A DNA stretch of 64,000 bases, taken from Amoebophrya sp. A120. Its lineage: Eukaryota > Sar > Dinophyceae > Syndiniales > Amoebophryaceae. Numbering within the stretch: position 1 is the first letter of the stretch; each line of letters opens with the position of its first letter. The translations under genes and the position numbers were made by a program. Shown here piece by piece: positions 34,007 through 44,731 of the stretch. The notes below the pieces were generated by a model. The model had not been told where the DNA came from and did not search any database. It saw nothing but the letters and a program-made list of their open reading frames with translations. The stretch covers positions 10,761,465 to 10,825,464 of the forward strand of contig CAJINV010000002.1 in assembly GCA_905178155.1 (NCBI GenBank), in the 5' to 3' direction.

Positions 34007-35433
34007 ATGTTGCTAAGTCACGAATTGAAAAAGGCGCGGATACGCGCAGTCCCGCCCAAGGACTTAGCAGGCCTTAGTCGCGGTAATCAAAACAATTACT
34101 ATAACGGTCCGCGAGAGAGACTAGACAACTGGGCCACCGCGATAAGAAACAAAAGAACCCCACCCGTAGTCTCTAGATATTACAGCAATTTATGGGCCAT
34201 GCCCGACGATTTGGTGCTGGCTATTTGGCCGGAAGAGGAGATCTTTCTCTCTACGGAGTACGGACTCAGCAACCGCAATTCAAAGTGGCGGGTCTGGATG
34301 TTTTGGTGCATGAAGTTTGAGCCGAGGCTTTTTATGAACCTCGCGCACGTGCCGCGAGACCGCGACGGACTAGCCACCTTACGACGGAAACACCCAAATG
34401 TCCTCTGGTCGGATCTGCAGAGATTCGGCCAATTTTTGGTGGATCACGACTACGGCGACCCACTAGTGTACCTGTCGCTAGCGGGGCAGCGTCTGAGATC
34501 TCTCAATGGACTCGAGAAGACCAACGGATGGAGAGGATCGCTCCAGACGCTCACATTCGAAAATGTGAAGCGCATGTTGGAACCGATGTTACGGGCCAAG
34601 GCCATCCCGCCCGACTTTTCCCGCACCAAGTCGCTGGCACCTAGGGACCTGCGGATATTCCTACAGTGGTGGGTTACAGGACTGCGGCCCAAATCGTTCA
34701 TATCCATCAACCCGCAGATCGCCCGGGTCGACCCAGACGATGCGAGCCTGATGCTGATCACCATCCCCAGCATGAAATGCTTACCCACGCCGGGAGAAAC
34801 ATTTCAGGTATGTCTATCATATTCTTGTTTTCTTTTTTGCAAATGCATCACCAGTAACGACACACGGTATCAACTCATGCGAAGTATTCTTTTACTAGAA
34901 CTGTCCTACTCCATCCCCTCCTACCCACCACACAGGTACGAATACCCTCGAACATCTGGCACCCGGACGTCTTTCCGGTATCAGTACGCGACATTAATCG
35001 CGTAGCAAAACAGATGGGCACAACGCCGTATGGCCCCAGAAGAGGTCTAGCGATAGCCCTGAGGATCCGTGCCCTCCACTTCAACTACCTCCCAGGTGGA
35101 TCCAAGCGCCAGCGCGAAGCTTACGACCGCTACAAAACCAAAGTGAGCCGGTGGATGGGCTGGTCGCCCAAGTCCATGATGTGGGAAAAGGAGTACAGCG
35201 TGGATGTCATAGACTACCTTGAACACTCCTTCCTCATGCACCCAGATCTAGAACGATTTTTCACCGTGCACCCAGCCGAGCTCGAGATGCCGCCAAGCGA
35301 TGACGTCCCCTCCGACGACGAGCAAGAGCTGGAAATGAACGATGAGAAGTACGCGCTTCTAGACTCTGACATACTAGATTTCTTCAACGATGTGGGACCA
35401 GCTAGAGATGCCGCCACGCTCGAAATCCAGTAA
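34007..35433 (+). CDS. Tyrosine recombinase (integrase) of the DIRS-like element, two exons
   Basis: Exons 34007-34807 and 34936-35433 join in phase to 432 residues. Tyrosine recombinases insert the circular DNA form of DIRS elements. Motifs: box I Arg227 in WWVTGLRPKSF, typical of the fold; box II at Y299-G-P-R-R-G, where the usual His of HxxR is Tyr and Arg302 is kept; candidate nucleophile Tyr354 (WEKEYSVDV) after SRWMGWSPKSM. The N-terminal about 200 residues would form the core-binding domain (Trp-rich, DNA-binding by analogy). The C-terminal tail is acidic (PSDDVPSDDEQELEM). It is the last gene before B1, the usual place in DIRS elements. Assignment as recombinase is firm; the precise box II and nucleophile residues are inferred by alignment in the head. 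Confidence 0.85.
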
Positions 35434-35651
35434 AGAAAAGCGAATCGAGATCTTCACTTTTTCTTTTGAACACCATTGGCTCGACAGCATGCACAATCAA
35501 ATCACTACTCGCAATCAGGACTCAGTGGATCCAGGCACACTAGAAGTCTCGTCCTGGTTTTCTCGTAGCGCTACGCTAGTGCACGCTTCACATGCTCATG
35601 ATCTGTACCAGCTAATGATCAAATCTCGTGCCCAGAATGTCTCGCCAAAAT

Positions 35652-35926
35652 TGGGTTCAGAGTGCATTGCCATAGACTCAGTAAGCCCTTGCGCGCCCGC
35701 GCCAAGGGCCTGTCGATGATCGTTCGCGTGCTCAACGAGATCAGCCTCGATCGCAGCTCGATCATACCGGAATCCGTTCTACTGAGTTTGCGCTTCCTCT
35801 TGTCCAATTGTTATTGGCGTTCGAGTTCAGCGCGGTCTAGTTCGACTGCTATCTAGAAACTAGAAACCAAATGTATTCGAGACCAGTATCTCATAGCAAG
35901 AGTTGCAGCTAAGTTCAAGTTTATTT
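35652..35926 (+). repeat. Split direct repeat B1 of the DIRS-like element
   Basis: 275 bp, identical by eye to B2. Begins TGGGTTCAGAGTGCATTGCC and ends AAGTTCAAGTTTATTT, directly abutting A2. Confidence 0.92.
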
Positions 35927-36165
35927 GCTGTAATAAATAAACATTGAACTGGCTGCTATTCGTATGATCCTGCTCTCTCGTGATTGTGTTTCTTTCTCTA
36001 GCTATTCGTCTCCCCGGGGAAAATAGCTATTCGTCATCGTAAAACTACGTAAAGCTTTCCACGATCTACGTATGTCGCGTCCCCGGACGCTTTCGGGCTT
36101 CACACCTGACTACTCCGCTCCGGCGGATACGTCATCAGGAATTTGATTTTCCGAAATCTTTTTCC
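35927..36165 (+). repeat. Split direct repeat A2 of the DIRS-like element
   Basis: 239 bp, identical by eye to A1. The B1-A2 joint (TTTATTT|GCTGTAATAAATA) reproduces the junction expected in the circular intermediate, where B2 meets A1. A 66-bp unique stretch (36166-36231) separates A2 from B2. Confidence 0.92.
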
Positions 36166-36231
36166 CACCCGCTGCTATTCACGCCACCTCATCGCAGCTT
36201 TCCCTCGCCTTTTTCCTGGGGACGCGTGTGA

Positions 36232-36506
36232 TGGGTTCAGAGTGCATTGCCATAGACTCAGTAAGCCCTTGCGCGCCCGCGCCAAGGGCCTGTCGATGAT
36301 CGTTCGCGTGCTCAACGAGATCAGCCTCGATCGCAGCTCGATCATACCGGAATCCGTTCTACTGAGTTTGCGCTTCCTCTTGTCCAATTGTTATTGGCGT
36401 TCGAGTTCAGCGCGGTCTAGTTCGACTGCTATCTAGAAACTAGAAACCAAATGTATTCGAGACCAGTATCTCATAGCAAGAGTTGCAGCTAAGTTCAAGT
36501 TTATTT
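36232..36506 (+). repeat. Split direct repeat B2, right end of the DIRS-like element
   Basis: Identical by eye to B1; its last base TTTATTT| is taken as the right end, followed by ATACCCCTG of the flank. Confidence 0.92.
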
Positions 36507-37226
36507 ATACCCCTGAAAATTCAGCGATTTGATGAACATTGAATTAACAAAAAGCTGCAGCTCTTCATGTTTGATCACATAGAAAGGGGCCTTGGTTGCC
36601 AGTCGTGAATGATTGACCCAGCGTCTCAACAGATAAAGAGTCGTCGAGTCTTTCGACTGACATCGCGAAGGCTTTAAAAAGCTAAACGCAGTTCCATGTT
36701 CAGTACCGCGATATTCAGCGTCGTCAACTGTTCCCGATTTCGTTTCCATCGGTAGTTCACAGCGGTACTTCTAGACTTTATTTTTCCCGTCTAAGTTTTT
36801 GTGAGACAACTAGAGCAACAAGATCGGAAAGCCTAGAGTTTTGTTGTCTTTAAGTATCTTGTTGTCTTGCACGTTCTGGGGTTCCAAAGACCACCGATGT
36901 TGTACACTTGGTCTTCCGAAGTGTTGCCTCCGCGAATGCGATGTGGTATTCGTCTTCTGCTCAGATCCAGACAGCGTGCGCCCCGCGCAGCCTGCACATT
37001 ACCTTCTCGCACTCAAGTGTTGTCGGTAGAGTAGAGGTACTAGTCGCGAGGCCCAGCAATGTTTGGTTGCGCGGTTGCCACCTCCTAGAAGATTTTTGTC
37101 TTTTTTCTACGGACTGATCGATGTGCGAAATACAGCAGGAAAAACATGTTGTGAAGATTCTTTCCTCGCGCGGAACCCCCGGGAGCGAGTTTTTCCGTGC
37201 CCCCGCGTCGTTCGGGGGCCCTCGGA
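36507..37226. other. Intergenic region
   Basis: About 720 bp between the retroelement and the next gene. No gene recognised; it should contain the promoter and 5' UTR of the gene at 37227. Confidence 0.5.
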
Positions 37227-40200
37227 ATGCTTGTTCGATCTGGCCTGCGCCGCTTTGACCGAAGCGAGGCTTTTCTGTACCTGCAGCACTTCCATCGATT
37301 TGCAGAGGAGACGTGCCAGGCCTCGGGTCCCGGCCGTGTCGCCGTGAAACGTGCAGTGCTGTTTGCTGCACAGGATTTGCCATTGTCTCGTCTCGTGGAC
37401 GCCATGACGGGTGTCGACAAGAAAAATGGTACACAACAACAGCAGCGAGAGCGGCTTGGGGCGCTGCTGCGAATCTCGAAAAGTGAATGTCCCGTTGTGC
37501 TGCCCAGCAAGAAGCGGTCGCGCAAGAGCACGGAGCTGAATCTACCCGACGCGGAGGTGAAGGAAAATATGAGCGTGCGCATCGTCTATGCGTGCAAGCG
37601 GCTCCGACGTTTTTTCCAACAGCCCGAGACCTTGACCTGTCGCGGGTGCTCAAAGAGAACAACCTGTGCGCTGTTCAAAAAGCCCGCGCCCCCGGAGCCG
37701 ACGACGGCGGACTGCGTGGACGTGGTGAAAGTGCTGTATGGTCTGGCGCAATACTGTAGGGGCTACTTGGAGGAGCAGACGAGGAGCAATACTGCTTCGA
37801 CCCCCGCAAGCGCGGACAAGAAAAAGAGGCCGAACTTCGTACCTCTGGACCGAGCACCAAAAGACATCACAGGAACGCCGGAAAGTTCCGCGACGGAGCA
37901 GGGACGAGAGTCCGGGTCAGTGTCGGATGGACCAAGCCCTCAAACGCTGCTCTCTTCCGCTATCGTGTTGCTGGACAGCTTGGGGAAAATTATCCTCGAA
38001 CAGCAACAGCTAGAGGTGGCGAAGTTCGGGAAAAGTTCCAAACTCCTCCCGGACGTGCCCATCGCGGATCCGCAAACGGCGAAGCAGCTCGCGGAAGAGA
38101 TCAGTTTGAAGAAGGAGCAGATGAAGCTGGACCGGAAAGAGGAGCAGATTCTGAAACTGCCTCCGTGGCTGCGGGATTCCCTGCGGCCGGTCATGAGCAA
38201 ACACATGAACGCTCGCCAGAAGTTTCTGCTGAAGCAACGCGAGAAAGCCGACATGGAGGCCAAGAGCGCTGCGGAGTCGCAGTTCGAGGGCAACTTCGTA
38301 CCGGAACTGGATGTTGTGGACGAAAATGGGATGGCGAGGGTGAGTGCAAACGCTGCTGGGAGCAGCACACTTCCTGCAGCAAATTTCGCTTCAAACTACA
38401 GCTCGCCCTCAAATAGTAATTCCGTCCAGGACCTGAACTCTGATCTGAGCCGCATGCGGATTCCGAAGCGGTTCGAGGAGATCCAGAAGCCCTGTAAGGT
38501 GGACACAATTATCCAGTTCAACGCGACATACCAGCGGTACGTGGAGGGCTTGACACGAAAGCGCAGCCGAGTGAACACGCGGGAACAGGAGGACGTGATG
38601 ATAGATTTGGACAAGTATTGGGAGTCGTGCACAGCAGACGTTGCCAGTCGACGGGATGATGCTGCTACAATTGAGTGCGAGGAAGATCTTCATGCAAGTC
38701 CCGAAGCCGAATCCGAAAAGGGTGCACGTGATGCTGCAACTACAGCAACGGAAAGCAGAACAAACAGTTCGGCAGCTGCAACTGGGAGTGATATTACGCC
38801 TGGTCAGGTGGACGGAAACAAAGACAACCAACATTTGGGTTCTTCGAACATTTCCATGGATGCACAATGCCTGAACACTCCGATCGAAAGCAGTACACCG
38901 AGCGGCACAGAAGCAGAGCCGTTCGTGGGAAAGAACACAGAGAGTAAAGACAGTCCTTCCGGTGGTCCGCTCTCCCCCGTGGATGCGTTGTTTGCGTCTT
39001 TGGAGCGCGCGCACCAGGAAAAAATGACACAAAATGCGAGGCGGAACGATCATCCTGCCGCTGGTCGTGAGAGCGACTCATCTTCCGGTAAAGAAGATCA
39101 TACCGTACTGACTGCGGACAACGATCTATCAAAAGGAAAAATCCCCCCTCCCCATATCGAAATGGAAATCTGTGATGCAGGATTTGGGTACACAAATCGG
39201 ATCTGTCTTGCAGTAAGGCATCGCAGCCAGCTCCTCGGCCTAGGCAGGGGCGTATAGGTCTAGTTGCTTAGCATTGCAAACGGGTGCCCCCTAGGCGCAA
39301 CAGCGTGCCAAATCGCTTCCATAATGGTGCGGAAGCCTCTGCGCCTGTCTTCTTGCAAGACAGACGTGATTTGTGACCTCAAATCAGCAACGCAAATTTT
39401 CGGAAACATACCTTTTCGATATGGGGAGGGGGGATTTTTCCTCTCAATACGATCCTGATAGCCGATTCGTGGAGCAGCGAGGTGGCTACGCGAGCCTGGA
39501 TCTCTCCAACCCGGACGAGTTTCGACAGAGCGCGCTCGTTCCAGCCGAGGCGCTGGACGCAGTTTCCCCATCGAAGCGCGCGTTGGAGGGGGTCCACGTT
39601 TACCGCAACGCGAGCGACGACCCGGCGTTGGCGAAGCAGCTCCGGGAAATTCTCGCAGAGAAGCGAAGTGCCTCAGGTAGTCGTCTTTCAGATGACGATG
39701 AGGAACACTTCGCAGCAACTTCGTCCTCGGTGAAGACGCGGAACGGCCGACTCAACCACCAGGAAATCACACAGGACGAGCGTTTGCAGGTGTTCTCGCA
39801 GGCGGATTTCGGGCAGCTGCTTTCGACGGGCGGTAGCGACAGTGGGAACGATTTGAAGTTTCTGAGGCGAGTTCCCTTCGACGAGCCAGCATCGCGTTCG
39901 GGCGGGACAGTGCCCGATAAGACACTGGCACTGGCTCTGCGCCACCACGACGTGCAAAAATCGGGACTGGTGTCTTTGCCGGATTTCGATGCGCTGATGG
40001 CGACTGCGCACGCGGAGCAAGAAGCTTTTTCTAGTTCAGAGCGGGAACGTGAGCGCAACAGCACCGGCAGCCACGTCCGAGGAAATGTAGGGAGGAATAC
40101 CACAAGCGTGATTGAGAGCACGGAGACGGCAAGTGAAAGCCACTTAGCAGCGGACGACGAGGACTTTGTGGAAGATGAAGACGACGTGGAAGACGACGAA

Positions 40201-41043
40201 AGCCGGATTGACGCAGCGATAAATCTCGCCGATTTAGCCAGCACGTCCTCGAGCAGTACAGGCGCAAAAAAACATGATTTTAAGGTAGACGAAGAAGACA
40301 TCGATCTCCTGCCCGATTCTGCCGAGGAACTGGATCGAAAAATGGAACAGTGGCAACAAAAAGAGGCGAAGAACGATTACTCAGATCTTGCAGAGTTCGG
40401 ATTTGGGCGTCGTGCTGGTTCACGTGGTTCTTCAGGTGGACAGAAGCAATGCACAAGCGCAAGTCCTCTGGAGCGGGAAGCAAAAGACCCAGCCCGAACG
40501 AAATCGTTTCCGGAGCAAGACGATCAACATCCCTTCCGCCGGGACTGGCGGAAGGACGGGCAGGGAGGTGAAGACGAGGCTAGTTTTGAAGAGAGCGAAG
40601 ATTTGTCTTCCGACGGCAACACGAGCAAAAAGCGCACGATGATTTTTCCGGAGCTTCCCGATGTGGAGGCCGATTGGGTCGCGAACCGGGCGAACACCTT
40701 GCGCGCCAGCGGGAAGAACTCTGCTTTCGTGCCGAAGAAGGCCCAGCATGGCCTGAAGCAAGCGCGGTTGCCCGACACGTTGCGCCGGTTCTACAAACCA
40801 CCGCCGGCGCATCAAGGCGCTTCGCAGCGGGGCGGAGGTGCTTACGAGGCCAGAAGCAGGTTTGCCGAAGGAGCGTCCTCTTTCGCCGCGACAAATTTGT
40901 CCACCGACACCGCTGCGGCGCAGTCTGAGAAGAAATCCACAGCGGTGCAGTTGCAACGTATTCTGAACAAGCATCTGAAGGAGCGAAACAAGAAACAACA
41001 CGGGAAAATTGGAAGATACAGAGCCGACACTTCCTTTGCTTGA
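37227..41043 (+). CDS. Unknown 1,162-residue protein interrupted by a 323-bp introner element
   Basis: The 5' part (ATG 37227 to about 39126) and 3' part (from about 39450/39455 to 41043) share one frame once 39127-39449 plus one 5-bp target copy is removed (...TADND|PDSRFVEQ...), for exactly 1,163 codons including the stop. The N-terminal 200 residues look folded and helical (LVRSGLRRFDRSEAFLYLQH) with a Cys cluster CRGCSKRTTC (C-x2-C-x5-C) and a further Cys in TADCVDVV, perhaps metal-binding. A Lys/Glu-rich helical segment follows (about 275-345; LPPWLRDSLRPVMSKHMNAR). The rest is acidic and Ser-rich, with a strongly acidic run (DEDFVEDEDDVEDDE) and a basic C-terminus (LNKHLKERNKKQHGK). Arg-rich N-terminus could be an organelle signal. 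I do not recognise the family. Confidence 0.82.
39127..39449 (+). mobile_element. Introner-like element, 323 bp, with TIRs and a 5-bp target duplication
   Basis: Left end TATCAAAAGGAAAAATCCCC and right end ...GGGGATTTTTCCTCTCAATA are inverted repeats of about 34-36 bp with three mismatches near the tips. CGATC flanks both sides (39122-39126, 39450-39454; six bases if the preceding A is counted). Left unspliced, the host frame runs to a stop inside the element (39255-39257). Removing it restores the frame exactly. No placement of the splice sites over the target repeat gives GT-AG, so splicing would be non-canonical. The element has no coding capacity. It is the short relative of 57772-60071. 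Introners of this form are known from dinoflagellates and other marine protists. Confidence 0.88.
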
Positions 41044-41777
41044 AAGAAATCTTCGCGAAGTACACATCTAATGAACAAGCCTTCTTGGAGTTGGAGAGAC
41101 TCTGAAAAAATGTACATAAGATCAATGCACTTTCACTGAATTTCGACGAAGGTGAAGCCCAAGAAAGACATGCTTTTGGGACAAAGTCAAAGTGGTCGTT
41201 CACTTTGCACCAAAATTAATTAGAACGGCTTGAATGAAGAAATGCTCGTTCATCTGTTTACGCGCTGCCACAAATAAAGCAGCTACATGCATGCCTCTCA
41301 GTCGGTTTTGTATACTTCTTTCGGCCTCGTGTGTACCAGAAGCAGATCGGTTTGAAGTCGCTCACTGCCAAATTAGCGCCACGCTATCTCGTCGGTCCGT
41401 GCGCTTTTTTTTCTGCTGCAACACTTCGCGCATGGCATTGGTTCGGTCTTTCGTTCGTTTTTTCACCACCAAGTTTTTTGCTTCGTCCACACTCGTGCAA
41501 TCACATTCTCGTTGAAATCGCAACTTGAGTAAGTTTCAACAAAACTTTTTTTTTGTCATTCCCCTCCAGTTCCCCGTTGAGTGTTGGTTCCAACCTTTGG
41601 ACGGCCAAACACACCCCGAATTCAGGAACGATTTCAATCGATTTTGCTACATTGCTATACACTTACTTTATCATCAAAACTCGCACTTTTCTCGACCTGC
41701 TCGACACACAACACAACACGTCGGCATTTGCCTTTAGGCTTTGATCCTGATAGAAAAGAGAGCATCCAAGTCGCAAT

Positions 41778-42310
41778 ATGGGTGGAGGCAAAGCAGTTGA
41801 AACGCCGTCGCCGAAATCGCTCGGCTCGCCGCGGCAGAAATTCCCGACGGCTTTTTGGGAGCTGCATCCCTTTGATGCCAAGGCAGACAAGCACTCCATG
41901 CCACTGGAGGTCGGCATGATGAAGTCCAAGAGCTTCAAGGTACTAAGTAACTTTATCTCAAATTACGACTCAACTCGCAATTTAGAGTTTGCATTATCTT
42001 GACGGCATATTCAGGCCCATAGCGAAGAGAGTCTTGAATTTTCTCTCGAAGCAGGTTTCCGTAATCACATTCATTTTCATCTATCAAATCAATTCCACAC
42101 CAGGATCTGAAGCGACCTTCGCACGGGGAGAAATCCGTGGAGCGACCGGTGCAGAGGTCATCGCCGAAAAGCAGTCCGAGGAACAAGCACTCGCAGGAGG
42201 CGCAGCTGATTACCAATATGAGCATCTGCTCCCTGACGAACTGGTACAAGGAGCACCCGCAACAGTCGGCGTCCAGGAAAAAACCCATGCCTTCGAGCGT
42301 GAAAAAGTAG
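41778..42310 (+). CDS. Small protein with a possible N-myristoylation signal, two exons
   Basis: Exons 41778-41939 and 42104-42310 with a GT-AG intron of 164 nt join in phase to 122 residues. The start MGGGKAVE has Gly2 followed by a Lys, as in N-myristoylated proteins. The middle (FWELHPFDAKADKHSMPLEV) looks ordered. The second exon is basic and Ser-rich (SSPKSSPRNKHSQEAQLITN; NWYKEHPQQSASRKKPMP), ending VKK. No family recognised. A lipid-anchored adaptor is possible, on the N-terminus alone. The stop is TAG at 42308. Confidence 0.6.
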
Positions 42311-43119
42311 AAGGGATATTGGTCATGGTCACTTGATCGTGAGTGTCGACTTTCTTCACTTTGTTTTCGGGAAATATCAGCAGTCGTTTCTCTGTCATAT
42401 TGCACTGTATACAATTTTTCGCGCAAAAGACGAGGAACTTTTACCACTTCACTTTACGGTTTACTTGCAAAAAATACACTATTCTTACATTACATCATCC
42501 TTCTACATTCGTGATATGGTGGTTTGCCATCATTTGAAATCGCTCGCTATTGTACCCCATAAGCGCAGCTGAATATACTAAACTTGTTTGAAAAATTTGT
42601 TAAACGAACAACCCACGCATACAACTTTTCCATCCGGTGAGGTGGCAACTGGTCCACCGAGAAAAGAGTCTGTTGCTTCCTTCCCCGGCAACGGCTCTGT
42701 AGGATTCGAAACGCGTCATTCCAAATTACAGGGTGAATATTTAGGATGGAACGTTTGAGAAAAACATAAACAGCATAAAAATCTCATCAACCAGACCTGG
42801 GTAAATCACCACTGTTCTTGGTCGGGGTACGAATAAGTCTTGTTTTCGACCGGGAGACGGGGAGTTTCGTTAGTCGTTAGGGGCGGAATCGAATTTTCTC
42901 TGGAATCGAAATCGTGATCGCCTTTTCGCGCTCAGACAACAGATCACGAAAGACAGTTAAGTTTATCTGTTGAAGTTGTCCGCTCGAAGTGGAATTCAGG
43001 ATCGCCCCTAGTGAACTCTAGACGACGATGAAACAAACCGTATCGAAGCAAGAAACCCTCACATAGAGAAGCAAGAGTATATTGTAATCTTGTTCTAACT
43101 ATAGATACCGACAGAATCA
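42311..43119. other. Intergenic region
   Basis: About 800 bp, A+T-richer than its neighbours, no gene recognised. Confidence 0.5.
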
Positions 43120-44106
43120 ATGAGAATGACGCCGAGCAGGAGAGGGCAGGTGTGGTTCCGCTGCGTTCTTGCGTTTGCTCGTTTTTTCGCCAGCGGAGCA
43201 ATTCAGGCTGCTGACGCAAAAATCGCGAATGAGGATTCACAGCCCTGTTGCGATTATGCAGCGAAAAACGAAAAAGAGACGGAGACAATTGCTCCTGCCA
43301 CTGCGGCTGGTGCCGCGACGGAGAGCACTGCAATCGGAAGTGCACAGTCGGCTGCTGGGCAAAGTACTGGAATGATCTCTACGAACATCAATCTGGACCA
43401 CATTCCCCAATCTGCCTTGCTGCCAGTCGAGACGTTGCCGCAGGCCCACATGCTGCCCGTGGCGAAACCGGACGAAACCAGGCCCGCGTCTACAGGCATG
43501 CCGCAGGAGAAGCAAAAGCAAGACGCGAAGGATGTTTCCGAGCCGAATGTGCACCACGCAGCGACGAACATCGTGTCGGAGTCGTTCATGAAGGAATCCA
43601 TGACGGTGGGGAAGCAACCAAGCATGGCGGCAGCCTGTCAAGCGGCGCGGAGCATGCTCTTTGGTGGTAAGCAGGAGGGAGCAGAGGTGGAAGAGGCTTG
43701 CGTCGCATACGAAGAAACAGAACCGATGAAAACTTATCCCTGCAAATTGGAGGACGTTGTGAACTTACCGCCGGAAAAATCACCGCCATCAGCCTGGGCT
43801 GCCACTTGCACGAGAACAGCATCGGATGCACAGTCGTTTGCGACGAAGCCGGAGAAAGCGCCGAGCGTGGTCGAAAGCTCGGGTCCTGTTGGCCCACCGC
43901 CCGGCTCGAGCGCATCTTCTACTGCCACTGGTAATGTACAACCAGCGTCCTCTCCGATGAGCACCAGGACGCGACTACAAGAGGCCTCCCCGCCAACTGC
44001 CTTCATGGAATTGGGTCCACAAATCAAGCGGCGGCTCCGCGGAGGCTACAATTTGTATCATCTGCAACGCACCACCACCAGTATTCGGGAGGCGGAAAAA
44101 ATATAA
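43120..44106 (+). CDS. Probable secreted or type-I protein of unknown function
   Basis: 328 residues in one exon. The N-terminus has a basic start and a hydrophobic core (MRMTPSRRGQ, VWFRCVLAFARFFASGAIQA) that looks like a signal peptide, with possible cleavage after GAIQA. The mature part is Ala/Thr/Ser/Pro-rich with scattered Cys (CCDYAAK, CQAARSML, CVAYEETEP, YPCKLEDV, ATCTRTA). No second membrane helix. The basic end (KRRLRGGYNLYHLQ) follows a Pro/Ser linker. In a parasite such a protein might be an exported or surface protein, but nothing here shows that. No family recognised. Confidence 0.65.
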   Translation: MRMTPSRRGQVWFRCVLAFARFFASGAIQAADAKIANEDSQPCCDYAAKNEKETETIAPATAAGAATESTAIGSAQSAAGQSTGMISTNINLDHIPQSALLPVETLPQAHMLPVAKPDETRPASTGMPQEKQKQDAKDVSEPNVHHAATNIVSESFMKESMTVGKQPSMAAACQAARSMLFGGKQEGAEVEEACVAYEETEPMKTYPCKLEDVVNLPPEKSPPSAWAATCTRTASDAQSFATKPEKAPSVVESSGPVGPPPGSSASSTATGNVQPASSPMSTRTRLQEASPPTAFMELGPQIKRRLRGGYNLYHLQRTTTSIREAEKI

Positions 44107-44731
44107 AACCAGAAGACTCTGAACACGTACACGATGTACCGCCTCGGCGCTTGATGTGTAGAGCAGTTGCTTGAAATCACTTTCATTTGAAACTTTACTA
44201 CCTGTAATCATTAGTTGATTGACTCATCAAACAATGATTCATTGACACTTTGGGTTTGGCTCTACTTTGCAGCAACACCTTGTAACAAAAAGGAAATGAA
44301 CCGAGCCAGACACAACAGTAAAACGAGCAATATTTTCAACAGGACATTGTCCTGCCCATCAATCTTGTCCGACGACGAGATGGGCAGGCTGATGCGCTGC
44401 AGCTTGGGCAGCAGGTAAAGCACTGCCGGGTCTTCGCAGAACAAGAGAGCAAGAGTAGCACACTTCCAAAGTGCTTAGAACAGACTGTGTTTGTAGATGG
44501 GCAATACACACATTTTTTTCAAATATCTTTCTTTGTAGAAGTGCACCTATGTTGTGATCTTCGAGCGATGTGATGTGGTTCAAGCATGTCGGCGTTGCCC
44601 TTGATGCAAGCGAAATGTGCTTCTAGCAGACTGCTGCGCGCTGCCTGCGAAGCTTCGCAGTACCAGGCTAAGCCACCATTATCACGACCGGCCTTTTAGC
44701 AGACGACAAGGGTGCTGCAGAGGCACGTGAA

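Larger units (their letters stand above)
21884..36506 (+). mobile_element. Complete 14.6-kb DIRS-order retrotransposon (PAT/Ngaro-like) with split direct repeats A1-interior-B1-A2-B2
   Basis: The 239-bp block A (21884-22122) recurs unchanged at 35927-36165, and the 275-bp block B (35652-35926) recurs at 36232-36506, in the order A1-interior-B1-A2-(66 bp)-B2. This split direct repeat layout is diagnostic of the PAT/Ngaro/VIPER branch of DIRS elements, which copy through a circular intermediate and insert by a tyrosine recombinase instead of a DDE integrase. The interior encodes reverse transcriptase with RNase H (31091-33571) and a tyrosine recombinase (34007-35433). No target duplication is seen at the ends, as expected. 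The identical A and B copies suggest a recent insertion. Known relatives are mostly about 4-7 kb, so this one is two to three times larger, because of a long Gag-like gene, extra small genes and about ten introns. Confidence 0.92.

Noticed and set aside
21736-36510. Possible LTR retrotransposon based on long direct repeats.
   Set aside because: The repeats are split (A1 ... B1-A2-B2) and the integrase is a tyrosine recombinase, so it is a DIRS-order element, not an LTR element.
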